Translations under genes and position numbers: made by a program
Part shown: positions 8,852 through 18,022 of the stretch, one piece after another
Position numbering within the stretch: position 1 is the first letter of the stretch
Layout of the letters: every line of letters starts with the position of its first letter
Notes under the pieces: generated by a model
Databases searched by the model: none
The model's input: the letters and a program-made list of their open reading frames with translations, nothing else
Told to the model about the DNA's origin: nothing
Source: Maribacter arcticus
GTDB lineage: Bacteria; Bacteroidota; Bacteroidia; Flavobacteriales; Flavobacteriaceae
Length of the DNA: 64,000 bases
Direction of reading: 5' to 3'
Assembly (NCBI RefSeq): GCF_900167935.1
Contig: NZ_FUYL01000004.1
Coordinates: forward strand, 62,001 to 126,000

Positions 8852-9574
8852 ATGAAAAACTCAATACTAGCCCTATTTACATTATTAATTTTCATCCCCA
8901 AACATAGTAGTGCTCAAGATAATGGTGCCGTTATTGCAGGAGCCGTCGGTGCTCTAGCTGCAATTGGCGCTGGAGTAGCTGCTGTTGAGCAAATGAAGGA
9001 ACGCGCAGAATTAACAGCTACAGAATGGTTATTGGCCAATAATCCGGAAATCACCAGTTTTTCTTTACAAACCATAGATTTCGATGGCAAAAAATTGAAG
9101 GATATGTCCTCTGCTTCCGTTATTACTTTTAAAATCCAAGAATTTGTACCCAGCGATAAACCAGAATTGGATGGCAAAAAACAAGTATTGCTTGGGTTTA
9201 CAAGCCATGGCTGGATCAATGAATACGGTATTGACTTCAATAAAATAAAATGGTTTTTAATTGATGAGGCAGAATGGACAAAAATGATGGTCGCCTATGT
9301 AAAAGTGGCCTCGAGTGAAAAAAATGATGCTAGTTTGGAATCAATTTTAAGAGATGGTAAAATAGTCAACAAAGGAGTTAGGGTAAAAAGCAAAATGACC
9401 ATCCCATTTTATCAACTATCGGGTGACATGTACGTAGTCACGGACTATTCAAGTGAAATGAAATTTATTTATAACGAAAGATCACTAGGTATTTTTCTTA
9501 AAGACACACGAGATTTGGTTCAAATCAAACGCGGAAGTCTAATTGAGCTTCATGAGTTTTTCTTCGATAATTGA
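8852..9574 (+). CDS. secreted protein of unknown function
   Basis: A 240-residue protein with a signal peptide (ILALFTLLIFIPKHSSAQ). A small-residue-rich hydrophobic stretch follows (AVIAGAVGALAAIGAGVAAV, about residues 26-45), resembling a glycine-zipper segment that could insert into a membrane or mediate packing. The rest is a soluble domain without motifs I recognise. It follows the terminator of the two-component operon after a 235-bp gap and is convergent with the endonuclease-family gene, whose stop lies 5 bp away. The 8671-8851 stretch contains an imperfect GGCCA/TGGCC dyad but nothing else clear. Confidence 0.75.
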   Translation: MKNSILALFTLLIFIPKHSSAQDNGAVIAGAVGALAAIGAGVAAVEQMKERAELTATEWLLANNPEITSFSLQTIDFDGKKLKDMSSASVITFKIQEFVPSDKPELDGKKQVLLGFTSHGWINEYGIDFNKIKWFLIDEAEWTKMMVAYVKVASSEKNDASLESILRDGKIVNKGVRVKSKMTIPFYQLSGDMYVVTDYSSEMKFIYNERSLGIFLKDTRDLVQIKRGSLIELHEFFFDN

Positions 9575-9579
9575 GGTTT

Positions 9580-10392
9580 TTACTTTAGACTGAAATTCAA
9601 ATAAACCGGTAAGTGATCTGATAGCTTTCTAGCTTCCTCTAAATTCTCACACACCTTTACAAAATCGATTGCCCTCCCCTCTATTTTCGAAACATTCTTT
9701 GAATAAAAAATATTATCAATAGGATAATTTAAATAGTCATTTCCGTCACAACTTTGTTTTAATGTAGTGCTCTGATTGTTGATTGATGCTTTATAGCCTA
9801 TAGTTTTTAAACCATTAAAGACTAGTTCTTTTTCATTTACGTTAAAATCACCGGCTAGGATAATTGGGTGCTGTGATGAATTAATTTTCAAATAATCCGT
9901 AATAGCCAATATTTCACTTTCCGGATTTTTATCATAGGGTCTAGAGTGAAAATTGAGTATGGTTAACTTCTTTCCTTTTATATAAAAATCTAGATAGAAA
10001 GGTTCTCGGTCCACAAGAGAATCTAAATCTGCAATCAGTAGCCCTCTGTTTTTAATTTTGATATTCTTTGTCTTCCAAATAAACGCATAACGCTCTGTAA
10101 CGTACTTAGTACTATTGGTGGGGTTGCTAATTACATAATCCCATTTACTCCCTTTTCTATTCAAATTATCCGCAAGTTTAGCTACTGCTTGGGCACCACC
10201 ATAACCTGCTACCACTTCTTGTATAGCAACAATATCTGCATCGCTTACTATTTCTGCCATTTCATCTAATTCTTCATTGCTTTTGGTTCTACCGAAATCT
10301 CTAATATTCCAAGAGATAATACTAATGGCTTCTTGGGATGAAATATTGAAATGGAGAAGAACTAGAAATAGAAACAGGGTCTTTTTAAACAT
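9580..10392 (-). CDS. secreted endonuclease/exonuclease/phosphatase (DNase I fold) family protein
   Basis: A 270-residue protein with signal peptide (FLFLVLLHFNISS). It carries the family motifs in order: SWNIRDFG near the N-terminus, IQEVV with the metal-binding glutamate, NFHSRPY, GDFNVNE with the catalytic Asp and Asn, and a final SDHLPV with the catalytic Asp-His. The catalytic residues are intact, so it should hydrolyse a phosphodiester or phosphomonoester outside the cytoplasm. Substrate (DNA, sugar or lipid phosphate) cannot be told from sequence; extracellular DNase is one possibility. It sits just outside the accessory block that begins near 10.9 kb. Confidence 0.88.
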   Translation of the reverse strand: MFKKTLFLFLVLLHFNISSQEAISIISWNIRDFGRTKSNEELDEMAEIVSDADIVAIQEVVAGYGGAQAVAKLADNLNRKGSKWDYVISNPTNSTKYVTERYAFIWKTKNIKIKNRGLLIADLDSLVDREPFYLDFYIKGKKLTILNFHSRPYDKNPESEILAITDYLKINSSQHPIILAGDFNVNEKELVFNGLKTIGYKASINNQSTTLKQSCDGNDYLNYPIDNIFYSKNVSKIEGRAIDFVKVCENLEEARKLSDHLPVYLNFSLK

Positions 10393-10632
10393 AGAATATT
10401 TTATTACGAAACGAAATTAACATAAATAGATTTTGTTGGTTACGGAATACCGTAATCAATATTAAAAGGAGGTAGTACTTTTCTTGAAAAGTTAAATTCA
10501 AAACGTAATAAAAAAAATATCGCTTCTTAAAAATTAGAATCTATTATAATTCTATGCATCCCAACAATTTGTCGTTGATACAATGCCAGAAAAAGAAACC
10601 AAAAATTCAATTAATCCTACAATACAGATAAA

Positions 10633-10661
10633 AACACCTAATTCTTATAGAATAAGGTGTT
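10633..10661 (+). terminator. terminator-like hairpin
   Basis: AACACCTAATTC pairs with GAATAAGGTGTT with one mismatch around a short loop and is followed by a run of T. No clear plus-strand gene precedes it. Like the other tRNA-tail copies it stands just ahead of a degenerate GAGAAAGAGG. Confidence 0.6.
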
Positions 10662-10845
10662 TTTTTGGATGAAAGCTTCACAACTAACTGAAATTCCGTT
10701 GATCTTACAGAGAAAGAGGAATTACTTTTGGTTTTCCCTACCATGAAAACACCTTACAATAAAGCTCAAAACTGTATAGGCATTTTTTGAATTATTTGTT
10801 TTTATGTTCTTAAAAAAGCAATTTTTTGACATCCTAAAAAACAAA

Positions 10846-10877
10846 AAAGCCCAATTTCTAAAAAGAAATTGGGCTTT
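10846..10877 (-). terminator. intrinsic terminator, minus strand
   Basis: A perfect 14-bp stem, AAAGCCCAATTTCT at 10846-10859 with its complement at 10864-10877. On the minus strand it is followed by a T-rich tract. It ends the porP-like transcript from the right, and it is also placed as the old terminator of the tRNA-Ser would be before integration. Confidence 0.8.
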
Positions 10878-10884
10878 GCTTTAA

Positions 10885-10897
10885 GCGGAGAAAGAGG
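10885..10897. repeat. putative distal attachment site (13-bp tRNA-Ser tail copy)
   Basis: GCGGAGAAAGAGG is identical to 18010-18022 and to the 3' end of tRNA-Ser at 40320-40332, in the same orientation. Inside the element, 10911-10920 (ATTTTTCTAA) also matches 18039-18048, as expected of related element right ends. Confidence 0.65.
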
Positions 10898-10953
10898 AGC
10901 TTTACCTCCTATTTTTCTAAAAACACTGTTGAATACCGTGATACTAAAGATGG

Positions 10954-11841
10954 TTAAAATATAAATCGCATTAAAAATTCATTAGTGTTTTTGGCGCTTG
11001 CCAATTCTGTTCTTGTACTTACTTCATAAGCATAGCCTATCATAAGGTGCTTTTTTATAGTAAAGTTCATCAATGCGGCAAAAGCTGCATCTGTCCTATA
11101 GGTAGCACCTATGGCAAAATCACCGTTAAAAGACAACATGGTATTAATGTCTACCGAAACTGGTGCACCACTTACATACCGCACCATAGTAGATGGCTGC
11201 AGCATAAGGTTATTTCCTGAATTTAACATCAAATCATAACCCGCGGTTGCATACACATGGGGCTTAGCTAATGCCGCCGTGACAATACCTTCCTCATTAT
11301 CTGCACGGTCTGTTGATAACAAACGTGGCATTGCTATAGATGCGTACCAGTCATTTACTTTTAATAATGCACCTACCCCTACATTAGGATTAAAATTAGA
11401 AATGGAATTTACACTTGGATCGGTCATAACATTGTAGGTTTCCAAGCCTGAAGTATTCAAATTATAGAAATTTCCACCCGCTTTTAGACCTAAATATAAG
11501 TCCATTGTCTCCGAGAACTTAAGTCGATATGAAAAATCGACCCCAGTAAAAGTCTGGCTTTCTACAAAGGTATTGCTGTTATAAATAGATACTCCCATGC
11601 CAAGGTTATTGCCCAAAGAGGTTCCGAAAGAAACCGCTTCGGCACTTGGAGCATTCTTTATTCCTGTCCATTGTTGTCTAAAACTTGAGTTGACCATTGT
11701 CACCCCATCTACCCCTACATAAGCCGGGTTATAGAAGTTCATATGATACATATAGTTGGTGATTACACCTTCCTGTTGGGCGAACAATGTACCGCTCACC
11801 ATAAAAAGTGCGCCTAAAATAATCTTATTAAATATCTGCAT
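10954..11841 (-). CDS. PorP/SprF family type IX secretion outer-membrane protein
   Basis: About 295 residues from the ATG at 11839-11841 (MQIFNKIILG); the frame is open another 20 codons into the preceding gene, but the signal peptide (IILGALFMVSGTLFAQ) fixes this start. After the signal comes the family's opening (ITNYMYHMNFYNPAYVG) and beta-strand-rich sequence ending in FLMRFIF, typical of an outer-membrane barrel with a C-terminal aromatic residue. SprF-like proteins are known to be needed for export of specific T9SS cargo with gliding-type C-terminal domains, in the SprB/SprF manner. Its gene lies 35 bp downstream of just such a cargo gene, so the two are very probably a cargo and its dedicated partner. 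Confidence 0.9.
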   Translation of the reverse strand: MQIFNKIILGALFMVSGTLFAQQEGVITNYMYHMNFYNPAYVGVDGVTMVNSSFRQQWTGIKNAPSAEAVSFGTSLGNNLGMGVSIYNSNTFVESQTFTGVDFSYRLKFSETMDLYLGLKAGGNFYNLNTSGLETYNVMTDPSVNSISNFNPNVGVGALLKVNDWYASIAMPRLLSTDRADNEEGIVTAALAKPHVYATAGYDLMLNSGNNLMLQPSTMVRYVSGAPVSVDINTMLSFNGDFAIGATYRTDAAFAALMNFTIKKHLMIGYAYEVSTRTELASAKNTNEFLMRFIF

Positions 11842-11876
11842 GCTAATAATGTCTTTAGTTGAAATTAATGGTTTGG

Positions 11877-14800
11877 TTAATTTGAAGTGATATACAACCA
11901 ACCGTCTTGGTCTACTTTACCATCTCCATCAAAATCTATTTGATAGTAATAAGATCCTGCATCTGGTAATTGAGCTCCTAAATCCTTGTAGTGACCATCC
12001 CAAGTATTCTGGTAGTTCTTAGCGGAGTATACTTCTTTCCCCCAGGAATTAAAGACCCTTACGATGGAGTTCGGATAGTTCTCTATATTGAAAATTGTCC
12101 ACGTGTCATTAATTCCGTCACCGTTGGGCGTGAAGGCTTGAGAAACGTTGAGCTCTATAGTATCGCATATATCGCCTAGGCCGTCTTTGTCCCTATCCTC
12201 TTGCCCAGGATTATAAGCCGAAGGACAATTGTCTAATGAATCTTGAACACCATCGTTATCAGCATCCTTTTGTGATTCAGAACAGCCTTGGATATCCACA
12301 GCTTCATCTTCTGGTGTATTTGCACATTTGTCTTCTGCATCATTTACACCATCAAAATCTGTATCTTTTTGAGTATCTGAACAGCCATTGGCATCTACGG
12401 TCTCACCTGCTTGAGTATCCGGACATACATCCAACTCGTCATTTACCCCATCACCATCTGCATCCAAGTTTGCATCGAAAGGAAAGGCATCTTCGGTATC
12501 TGGAATACCATCATTGTCATCGTCGGTATCGGCATTATCGCCCATACCATCACCATCATTATCGGCAGTTTCTGTATTATCTAACGGGAAGGCATCGTCG
12601 GCATTCAAAACACCATCACCGTCAATATCGGCATCGGTGTTATCACCGGTGCCATCACTATCGGTATCTATATCTTCTGTACCATCTAATGGGAAGGCAT
12701 CATCGGCATTCAAAACACCATCACCGTCAATATCGGCATCGGTATTATCACCGGTACCATCACCATCTGTATCTGTATCTTCTGTACTATCTAATGGGAA
12801 GGCATCGTCGGCATTCAAAACACCATCACCGTCGATATCGGTATCGGTGTTATCACCGGTGCCATCACTATCGGTATCGATAGCTTCTGCACTATCTAAT
12901 GGGAAGGCATCATCGGCATTCAAAACACCATCACCATCAATATCGGTATCCGAATTATCACCGGTTCCATCTCCATCAGTATCTGTATCTTCTGTACCAT
13001 CTAATGGGAAGGCATCATCGGCATTCAAAACACCATCACCGTCAATATCGGCATCGGTATTATCTCCAGTTCCATCACTATCGGTATCGGTATCTTCTGT
13101 ACCATCTAATGGGAAGGCATCATCGGCATTTAAAACACCATCACCGTCGATATCATCATCGCACACATCACCAAAAGCATCATTGTCTAAATTAGCCTGA
13201 TCTGCATTGCTTGTCATAGGGCAATTATCAACATCATCTAGGATACCATCACTATCTTGATCGTAACTAGAACAATCTTTACCACCATCTGTAATGGTCC
13301 AACCATAGGTTGTTGCCAATTCATTTCTACCAGTTTCCCCATAACAATACACACTATTACCACCACTAAAGGTAATACCAGTAGGTATCTGTGTTTCTCC
13401 AGCATCTAGCGTACTCCAGCCATTTAATATTTTATCATAATTCTCTGGAGATAAGGTTACTCCAGTAAACATATTGGTAAGACCTCCTCGCCCACGGCGG
13501 CCACCACCTATGACACTACTTATATTCCAGGAACCAAGATCTTGATTAAAAGAAGTCGCTCCATTGAACATTTCATTCATATTGTTCACATTACTTACAT
13601 CCCAAGAACCAATATCTTGATTAAACGCCGTAGCTCCTTTGAACACATAACTCAAATCTGTGACATTACTCATGTTCCAAGAACCAATGTCTTGATTAAA
13701 AGCAATTGCACCATCAAACATACTAGACATACCTTGTAAGCTCGTTAGATTCCATAAGCTAATGTCTTGATTAAAAGAAGTTGCAGATCTGAACATCCAA
13801 TTCATACTACCTACATTACTAACATTCCATGAACCAATGTCTTGGTTAAAAGAAGTTGCTCCATCAAACATAGAATACATAGCAGTAGCACTACTAACAT
13901 CCCAAGTGCTTATATTCTGATTAAAAGACGTTGCACGGTTGAATAAATTACCCATTTCGGTCACGTTGCTTACATCCCAACCACCAATATCTTGATTAAA
14001 AGCAGTTGCTCGATAAAACATTTGGTTCATAGTTGTCACGGTACTCACATCCCAATTATTAATATTACCATTAAAAGAAGCTGCCCCATCGAACATTGAG
14101 TTCATATTGGTTACCAATGAGAAGTTTGGGATATCTGTAGCATTAACACTTGTTAAATTTATGCAGTCACTAAAACTATGTTCCATAGAGGTCCATTGTT
14201 GTGTACCCCATTGCTCTATCGATAAGATTTTTTCATTATCTCTTGTTCCTATATTCCAATAAAAATATATCCTAGGAAAATCGCCTTTAATGGCCACCGT
14301 ATAGGTGCCTGTAGTTCCATAATCGTGGGTGATATCACCTGCAACTCCAAAATCATCGAAGGTGCCATCGTTATCCCAATCTACATCATAACTATAGCCC
14401 GTACCTGTTGTTGGTATGGTTATAGATGTGGTATTGGAAGTTCCTGGATTATCTGTTTTCCAGGTGGTGATAAAAGAAATTCCAGTACAGTCCAAGCCAC
14501 TATCCGTAATAGTCCAACCATAAGTTGTTACCAAGTCATTTCTAGCTGCTTCCCCATTACAATATGCACTGTTCCCGCCACTAAAGGTAAGACCAGAAGG
14601 TATCTGTGTTTCCCCAGTATCTAAAGTGTTCCAACCTCTTAAAATAGCATCATAATTTATCACAGATAAGGAAACGTTATTAAACATAAAATTTATATCT
14701 GTGGCATTACTCAAATCCCAAGTACCAATATTTTGATTAAAAGCAGATGCTTCTCTAAACATGCCATTAAAGTTGAATACATTACTGACATTCCAAGCAC

Positions 14801-17126
14801 TTAAATCTTGATTAAAAGTAGCAGCACCATTGAGCATATTACTTATACTATTTACACTACTTACGTCCCAAGTACTAATATCTTCATTAAAAGCTAATGC
14901 CCCTGCGAACATATTGTTCATATTGGTAACCAAAATAAGGTCTGGGGAGTCGGTGGCATTACCTACTAAATTGGTACATCCATAAAAACTATTTTCCATC
15001 GATGACCATTGCTGGGTTCCCCATTGCTCAATGGATACAATTTTGTCCTTGTCTCCACCTTTACTGAAATATATCCTCGGAAAATCGCCTTTAATAGCCA
15101 CCGTATAGGTGCCTGTAATTCCATAATCATGGGTGATATTACCGGTAACTCCAAAATCATCGAAGGTGCCATCGTTTTCCCAATCTATGTCGTAGCTATA
15201 GCCTGTGCCTGTTGTTGGTATGGTTATAGATGTGGTATTGGAAGTTCCTGGATTATCTGTTTTCCAGGTGGTGATAAAGAAATCTGTTTCGTTACAAGCT
15301 TGTCCACCATCTGTGATAGACCAACCATAGGTGGTTGCCAAGTTATTTCTGGCAGATTCACCGGTACAATACGTGCTAGTACCGCCATCAAAAAGTTGAT
15401 TGACCGGTATTCTAGTTTCTCCAACATCCAAAGTACTCCAGCCTATCAATAATGAATCGTAATTTGATAGTGATAAAGCGATACTTCTTAACATTCCATC
15501 CATCCTGGTAACATTGCTCACATCCCAACTACCAATATTCTGATTAAATGAAGTGGCACCAAAAAACAAACCGTTCATAAAGTTTACATTGCTTACATCC
15601 CAATTTCCTATGTCTTGATTATAACTAGAAGCTCCTCTAAACATATTACCCATATTGTTCACCGAATTGAGATTAGGAATATCTAATGCATTCCCTTCTA
15701 GATTAATGCAACCAAAAAAACTACGAAACATAGAGGTCCATTGCTGTGTGCCCCATTGTTCAATAGATAAAATTTTGTCTTTATCTCCTTCGTTGTTAAA
15801 ATAGATTGTTGGGAAAGCCCCTTTAATAGCAACTGTATAGGTGCCGGCAGTACCATAATCATGGGTGATATTTCGTGTAATCCCAAAATCATCGAAGGTG
15901 CCATCATTTTCCCAATCTATGTCATAGCTATAGCCTGTGCCTGTTGTTGGGATGGTTATAGAAGTAGAATTGGAGGTTCCTAGATTATCTGTTTTCCAGG
16001 TGGTGATAAAGAAATCTGTTGGGTTACAAGCTTGTCCGCCATCAGTAATGGTCCAGCCATAGTTTGTTGCCAATTGATTTCTGGCAGCTTCCCCATAACA
16101 ATATTTATTTTTACCGCCATGAAAATCAATATTGATTGGTATCTTGGTTTCACCTGTATCCAAGGTGCTCCATCCGTTTAACAAACTGTCATAGTTATCA
16201 ATTGATAATGATAAAATGTTACCAAAAAGTATATTTACCATATTAGTCACATTACCAACATCCCAGCCCCCAATGTCTTGGTTAAAGGATTCTGCGAAGG
16301 CGAACATAGAATGCATACGCGTTACCTTACTCACATTCCAACCCCCAATGTCTTGGTTAAAATTTCTTGCGTCTGAGAACATATAATCCATCGTCGTTAC
16401 ATTCCCGACATTCCAACCCCCAATATTTTGGTTAAATTGCTCCGTAGATGAGAACATACCGTCCATACTAGTTACCTTACTTACATCCCAATTCCCAATA
16501 TCCTGGTTAAAATTAAACGCGGCACCAAACATATCACGCATATTGGTTACATTACCTACATTCCAATTTCCAATGTTCTGGTTAAAGGAATCCGCTAATA
16601 AGAACATGCTACTCATGTTGGTCACATTACTTACATCCCAGTCCCCAATGTCTTGATTGAAAGGTGTAGCCTGAAACATTCCAGACATATTGGTCACCAT
16701 AGAAAGGTCTGGTATATCAGATGCGTTTCCATTTAAATTCCTACAATCAGCAAAACTACGCTCCATAGAGGTCCATTGCTGGATGCCCCATTGTTCAATG
16801 GAAAGTATTTTTTGTTGATCGCTATTAAAACCAAATGTAATATGCGGAAAATTGCCTTTAATGGCCACCGTGAAAGTACCTGCAGTTCCATAATCGTGAG
16901 TAATATTGCCGGTAACTCCAAAATCATCGAAGGTGCCATCGTTTTCCCAATCTACATCATAACTATAGCCTCCACCCATAGTTGGAATGGTTATAGAAGT
17001 AGAATTGGAGGTTCCTGGATTATCTGTTTTCCAGGTGGTGATAAATTCACCTTGTGCTAGTATACTTCCAAAATTTAGGATGCATAAAACAAAAATGAAT
17101 AGTAATTTAAAGTTTGGTTTTTTCAT
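11877..17126 (-). CDS. giant BspA-like/thrombospondin-3 repeat surface protein with T9SS C-terminal domain
   Basis: 1749 residues. After a signal peptide (ending ILAQ, residue 25) come four cassettes beginning FITTWKTDNPG: each has a PKD-like segment (YDVDWENDGTFDDFG), then BspA-type DUF285 repeats of the form MFxxxxxFNQDIGxWDVSNVTNM, then a closing piece with ETQIP and YGWTITD. The cassettes start near 17043, 16009, 15277 and 14473. Next come calcium-binding thrombospondin type 3 repeats (DxDxDGxxDxxD), including six units with a 105-bp period, and finally a type B gliding-type C-terminal domain (QAFTPNGDGINDTW to the end). It should be exported by the T9SS and held on the surface as an adhesin or binding protein; the ligand is unknown. 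The porP-like gene follows 35 bp downstream. Confidence 0.9.
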   Translation of the reverse strand: MKKPNFKLLFIFVLCILNFGSILAQGEFITTWKTDNPGTSNSTSITIPTMGGGYSYDVDWENDGTFDDFGVTGNITHDYGTAGTFTVAIKGNFPHITFGFNSDQQKILSIEQWGIQQWTSMERSFADCRNLNGNASDIPDLSMVTNMSGMFQATPFNQDIGDWDVSNVTNMSSMFLLADSFNQNIGNWNVGNVTNMRDMFGAAFNFNQDIGNWDVSKVTSMDGMFSSTEQFNQNIGGWNVGNVTTMDYMFSDARNFNQDIGGWNVSKVTRMHSMFAFAESFNQDIGGWDVGNVTNMVNILFGNILSLSIDNYDSLLNGWSTLDTGETKIPINIDFHGGKNKYCYGEAARNQLATNYGWTITDGGQACNPTDFFITTWKTDNLGTSNSTSITIPTTGTGYSYDIDWENDGTFDDFGITRNITHDYGTAGTYTVAIKGAFPTIYFNNEGDKDKILSIEQWGTQQWTSMFRSFFGCINLEGNALDIPNLNSVNNMGNMFRGASSYNQDIGNWDVSNVNFMNGLFFGATSFNQNIGSWDVSNVTRMDGMLRSIALSLSNYDSLLIGWSTLDVGETRIPVNQLFDGGTSTYCTGESARNNLATTYGWSITDGGQACNETDFFITTWKTDNPGTSNTTSITIPTTGTGYSYDIDWENDGTFDDFGVTGNITHDYGITGTYTVAIKGDFPRIYFSKGGDKDKIVSIEQWGTQQWSSMENSFYGCTNLVGNATDSPDLILVTNMNNMFAGALAFNEDISTWDVSSVNSISNMLNGAATFNQDLSAWNVSNVFNFNGMFREASAFNQNIGTWDLSNATDINFMFNNVSLSVINYDAILRGWNTLDTGETQIPSGLTFSGGNSAYCNGEAARNDLVTTYGWTITDSGLDCTGISFITTWKTDNPGTSNTTSITIPTTGTGYSYDVDWDNDGTFDDFGVAGDITHDYGTTGTYTVAIKGDFPRIYFYWNIGTRDNEKILSIEQWGTQQWTSMEHSFSDCINLTSVNATDIPNFSLVTNMNSMFDGAASFNGNINNWDVSTVTTMNQMFYRATAFNQDIGGWDVSNVTEMGNLFNRATSFNQNISTWDVSSATAMYSMFDGATSFNQDIGSWNVSNVGSMNWMFRSATSFNQDISLWNLTSLQGMSSMFDGAIAFNQDIGSWNMSNVTDLSYVFKGATAFNQDIGSWDVSNVNNMNEMFNGATSFNQDLGSWNISSVIGGGRRGRGGLTNMFTGVTLSPENYDKILNGWSTLDAGETQIPTGITFSGGNSVYCYGETGRNELATTYGWTITDGGKDCSSYDQDSDGILDDVDNCPMTSNADQANLDNDAFGDVCDDDIDGDGVLNADDAFPLDGTEDTDTDSDGTGDNTDADIDGDGVLNADDAFPLDGTEDTDTDGDGTGDNSDTDIDGDGVLNADDAFPLDSAEAIDTDSDGTGDNTDTDIDGDGVLNADDAFPLDSTEDTDTDGDGTGDNTDADIDGDGVLNADDAFPLDGTEDIDTDSDGTGDNTDADIDGDGVLNADDAFPLDNTETADNDGDGMGDNADTDDDNDGIPDTEDAFPFDANLDADGDGVNDELDVCPDTQAGETVDANGCSDTQKDTDFDGVNDAEDKCANTPEDEAVDIQGCSESQKDADNDGVQDSLDNCPSAYNPGQEDRDKDGLGDICDTIELNVSQAFTPNGDGINDTWTIFNIENYPNSIVRVFNSWGKEVYSAKNYQNTWDGHYKDLGAQLPDAGSYYYQIDFDGDGKVDQDGWLYITSN
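12540..13160 (-). repeat. 105-bp tandem repeat inside the surface protein gene
   Basis: The string GGGAAGGCATC recurs at 12586, 12691, 12796, 12901, 13006 and 13111, exactly 105 bp apart. Each unit encodes 35 residues of thrombospondin-3-type repeat. The near identity of units suggests recent expansion or homogenisation, and copy number could vary between strains. Confidence 0.9.
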
Positions 17127-17889
17127 TGGTTGTGATTGGTTATACTAATAAATGATTTGTGAAATTTTATAAGAATAGTTAGGGAATAATCAGCGGGATG
17201 CCGTTTGTATAACAGCTAATAAACCCTATTTTAAAGGGTATATCGCCTTATTATCTTGGAATCAGTGACTAATTTTTAATCCGTTTCAGAATATGTTACA
17301 GCTTAAAGCTAAGGTATGAGCGCAATGATAATTGGGTCGCACTTTAGGTGGTAGGATAATCTCCACATAAATGGCTTGAACGCCATTTAAGATGAAATTA
17401 GACAGGCAATTTCTGAAGTCACGCTCACTGAGCATAACGCTAGGCCTATTGTACTTAATAAGAAATAAGGGCTTAAAAAGGTAACGGGAGATCGAATACA
17501 TAATTCAGAGATTATTGAGAACATGCAAAAATTCCCAGTACATAACCAATATAATTACTGTTTATTGTATTGAATTTTAAAAGAGCACCTTGCCTATCGG
17601 TCAAAATTTCCCTTTGACCCCGCATATCATTAAAAAAATAATGAAATTTGATAACAGAAATAAAAAACAACACTTTTCATTAAAGGAGGATATTGATTTA
17701 CTATCAAAAATGGTTTTATAATACTGGCATCATAAAAGACTGTTTGTAGGTAACCAAAATGTCTATTAGAATGCCTTTAATCATTGCAATTACCTTGTAT
17801 TTACAACAGAAAAAGACGTTGCACTTTTGCAACTAATTAAATAGCAATATTCTATAAAAATTTATTGTCATTTAAAAGTGAATGACAAT
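17127..17889. other. non-coding stretch, possibly integrase decay
   Basis: By comparison with the end beside tRNA-Ser, an integrase gene would be expected here on the minus strand. Only broken reading frames are present, the longest a 71-codon minus-strand frame at 17286-17501 that I do not recognise. I can identify neither an integrase remnant nor an RNA gene. Confidence 0.4.
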
Positions 17890-18022
17890 TGACACCGAAA
17901 CTGCACCTTTTAATTCGTATTTAAATGATAGTATTTGAAACTAAAGGAAATAATAAACCCTGTAAATCAATAATTTACAGGGTTTATATAAATGTATTAC
18001 CACTTATCAGCGGAGAAAGAGG
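17890..18022. repeat. putative attachment site and element end, paralogous to 40200-40332
   Basis: TGACACCGAA at 17890-17899, a perfect 14-bp hairpin at 17954-17986 (TAAACCCTGTAAAT and its complement) and the 13-bp tRNA-Ser tail at 18010-18022. Bases 17891-18022 align without gaps to 40201-40332 (89 of 132 identical by hand count). It is both the end of the distal element and the far attachment site of the proximal one. Confidence 0.7.

Larger units (their letters stand above)
10393..10953. other. non-coding junction with terminators and tRNA-Ser end fragments
   Basis: No gene. It contains a palindrome (TTACGG/CCGTAA, 10440-10455), a terminator-like hairpin (10633-10661), a degenerate copy of the tRNA-Ser tail at about 10708-10720 (11 of 13 bases match the core, including GAGAAAGAGG), a perfect 14-bp stem hairpin (10846-10877) and the exact 13-bp tRNA tail copy at 10885-10897. 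I read it as the chromosomal junction of the integrated elements. Confidence 0.6.
10885..18022. mobile_element. putative distal integrative element (tRNA-Ser), degenerate
   Basis: The stretch is bounded by two 13-bp copies of the tRNA-Ser 3' end. Its right boundary (17890-18022) keeps the terminator and the TGACACCGAA motif at exactly the same spacing as the end beside the tRNA gene (132 bp, about 67 percent ungapped identity by hand count). No integrase remains. The cargo is a PorP/SprF-like gene and a giant T9SS-exported surface protein. Boundaries are inferred from the repeats, not proven. Confidence 0.55.

Noticed and set aside
10582-10671. Short plus-strand frame starting MPEKETKNS
   Set aside because: It runs through the terminator-like hairpin and ends in its T run; no start context and no family.
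12540-13160. Regular repeats suggestive of a CRISPR array
   Set aside because: The repeat has no unique spacers: the whole 105-bp unit is repeated and codes in frame within a large protein.
12236-13200. Three long plus-strand frames over the repeat region, rich in His/Arg or Ser/Pro
   Set aside because: They are antisense to the calcium-binding repeats of the surface protein; the periodic codons of the repeats keep several frames open.
15009-15452. 147-codon plus-strand frame and similar ones at 14325 and 16776
   Set aside because: They recur at equivalent places in each cassette of the minus-strand giant protein, as expected for antisense shadows of repeated coding sequence.
17286-17501. 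71-codon minus-strand frame as an integrase remnant
   Set aside because: No catalytic or arm-binding motif of tyrosine recombinases can be seen, so I do not claim it as such.
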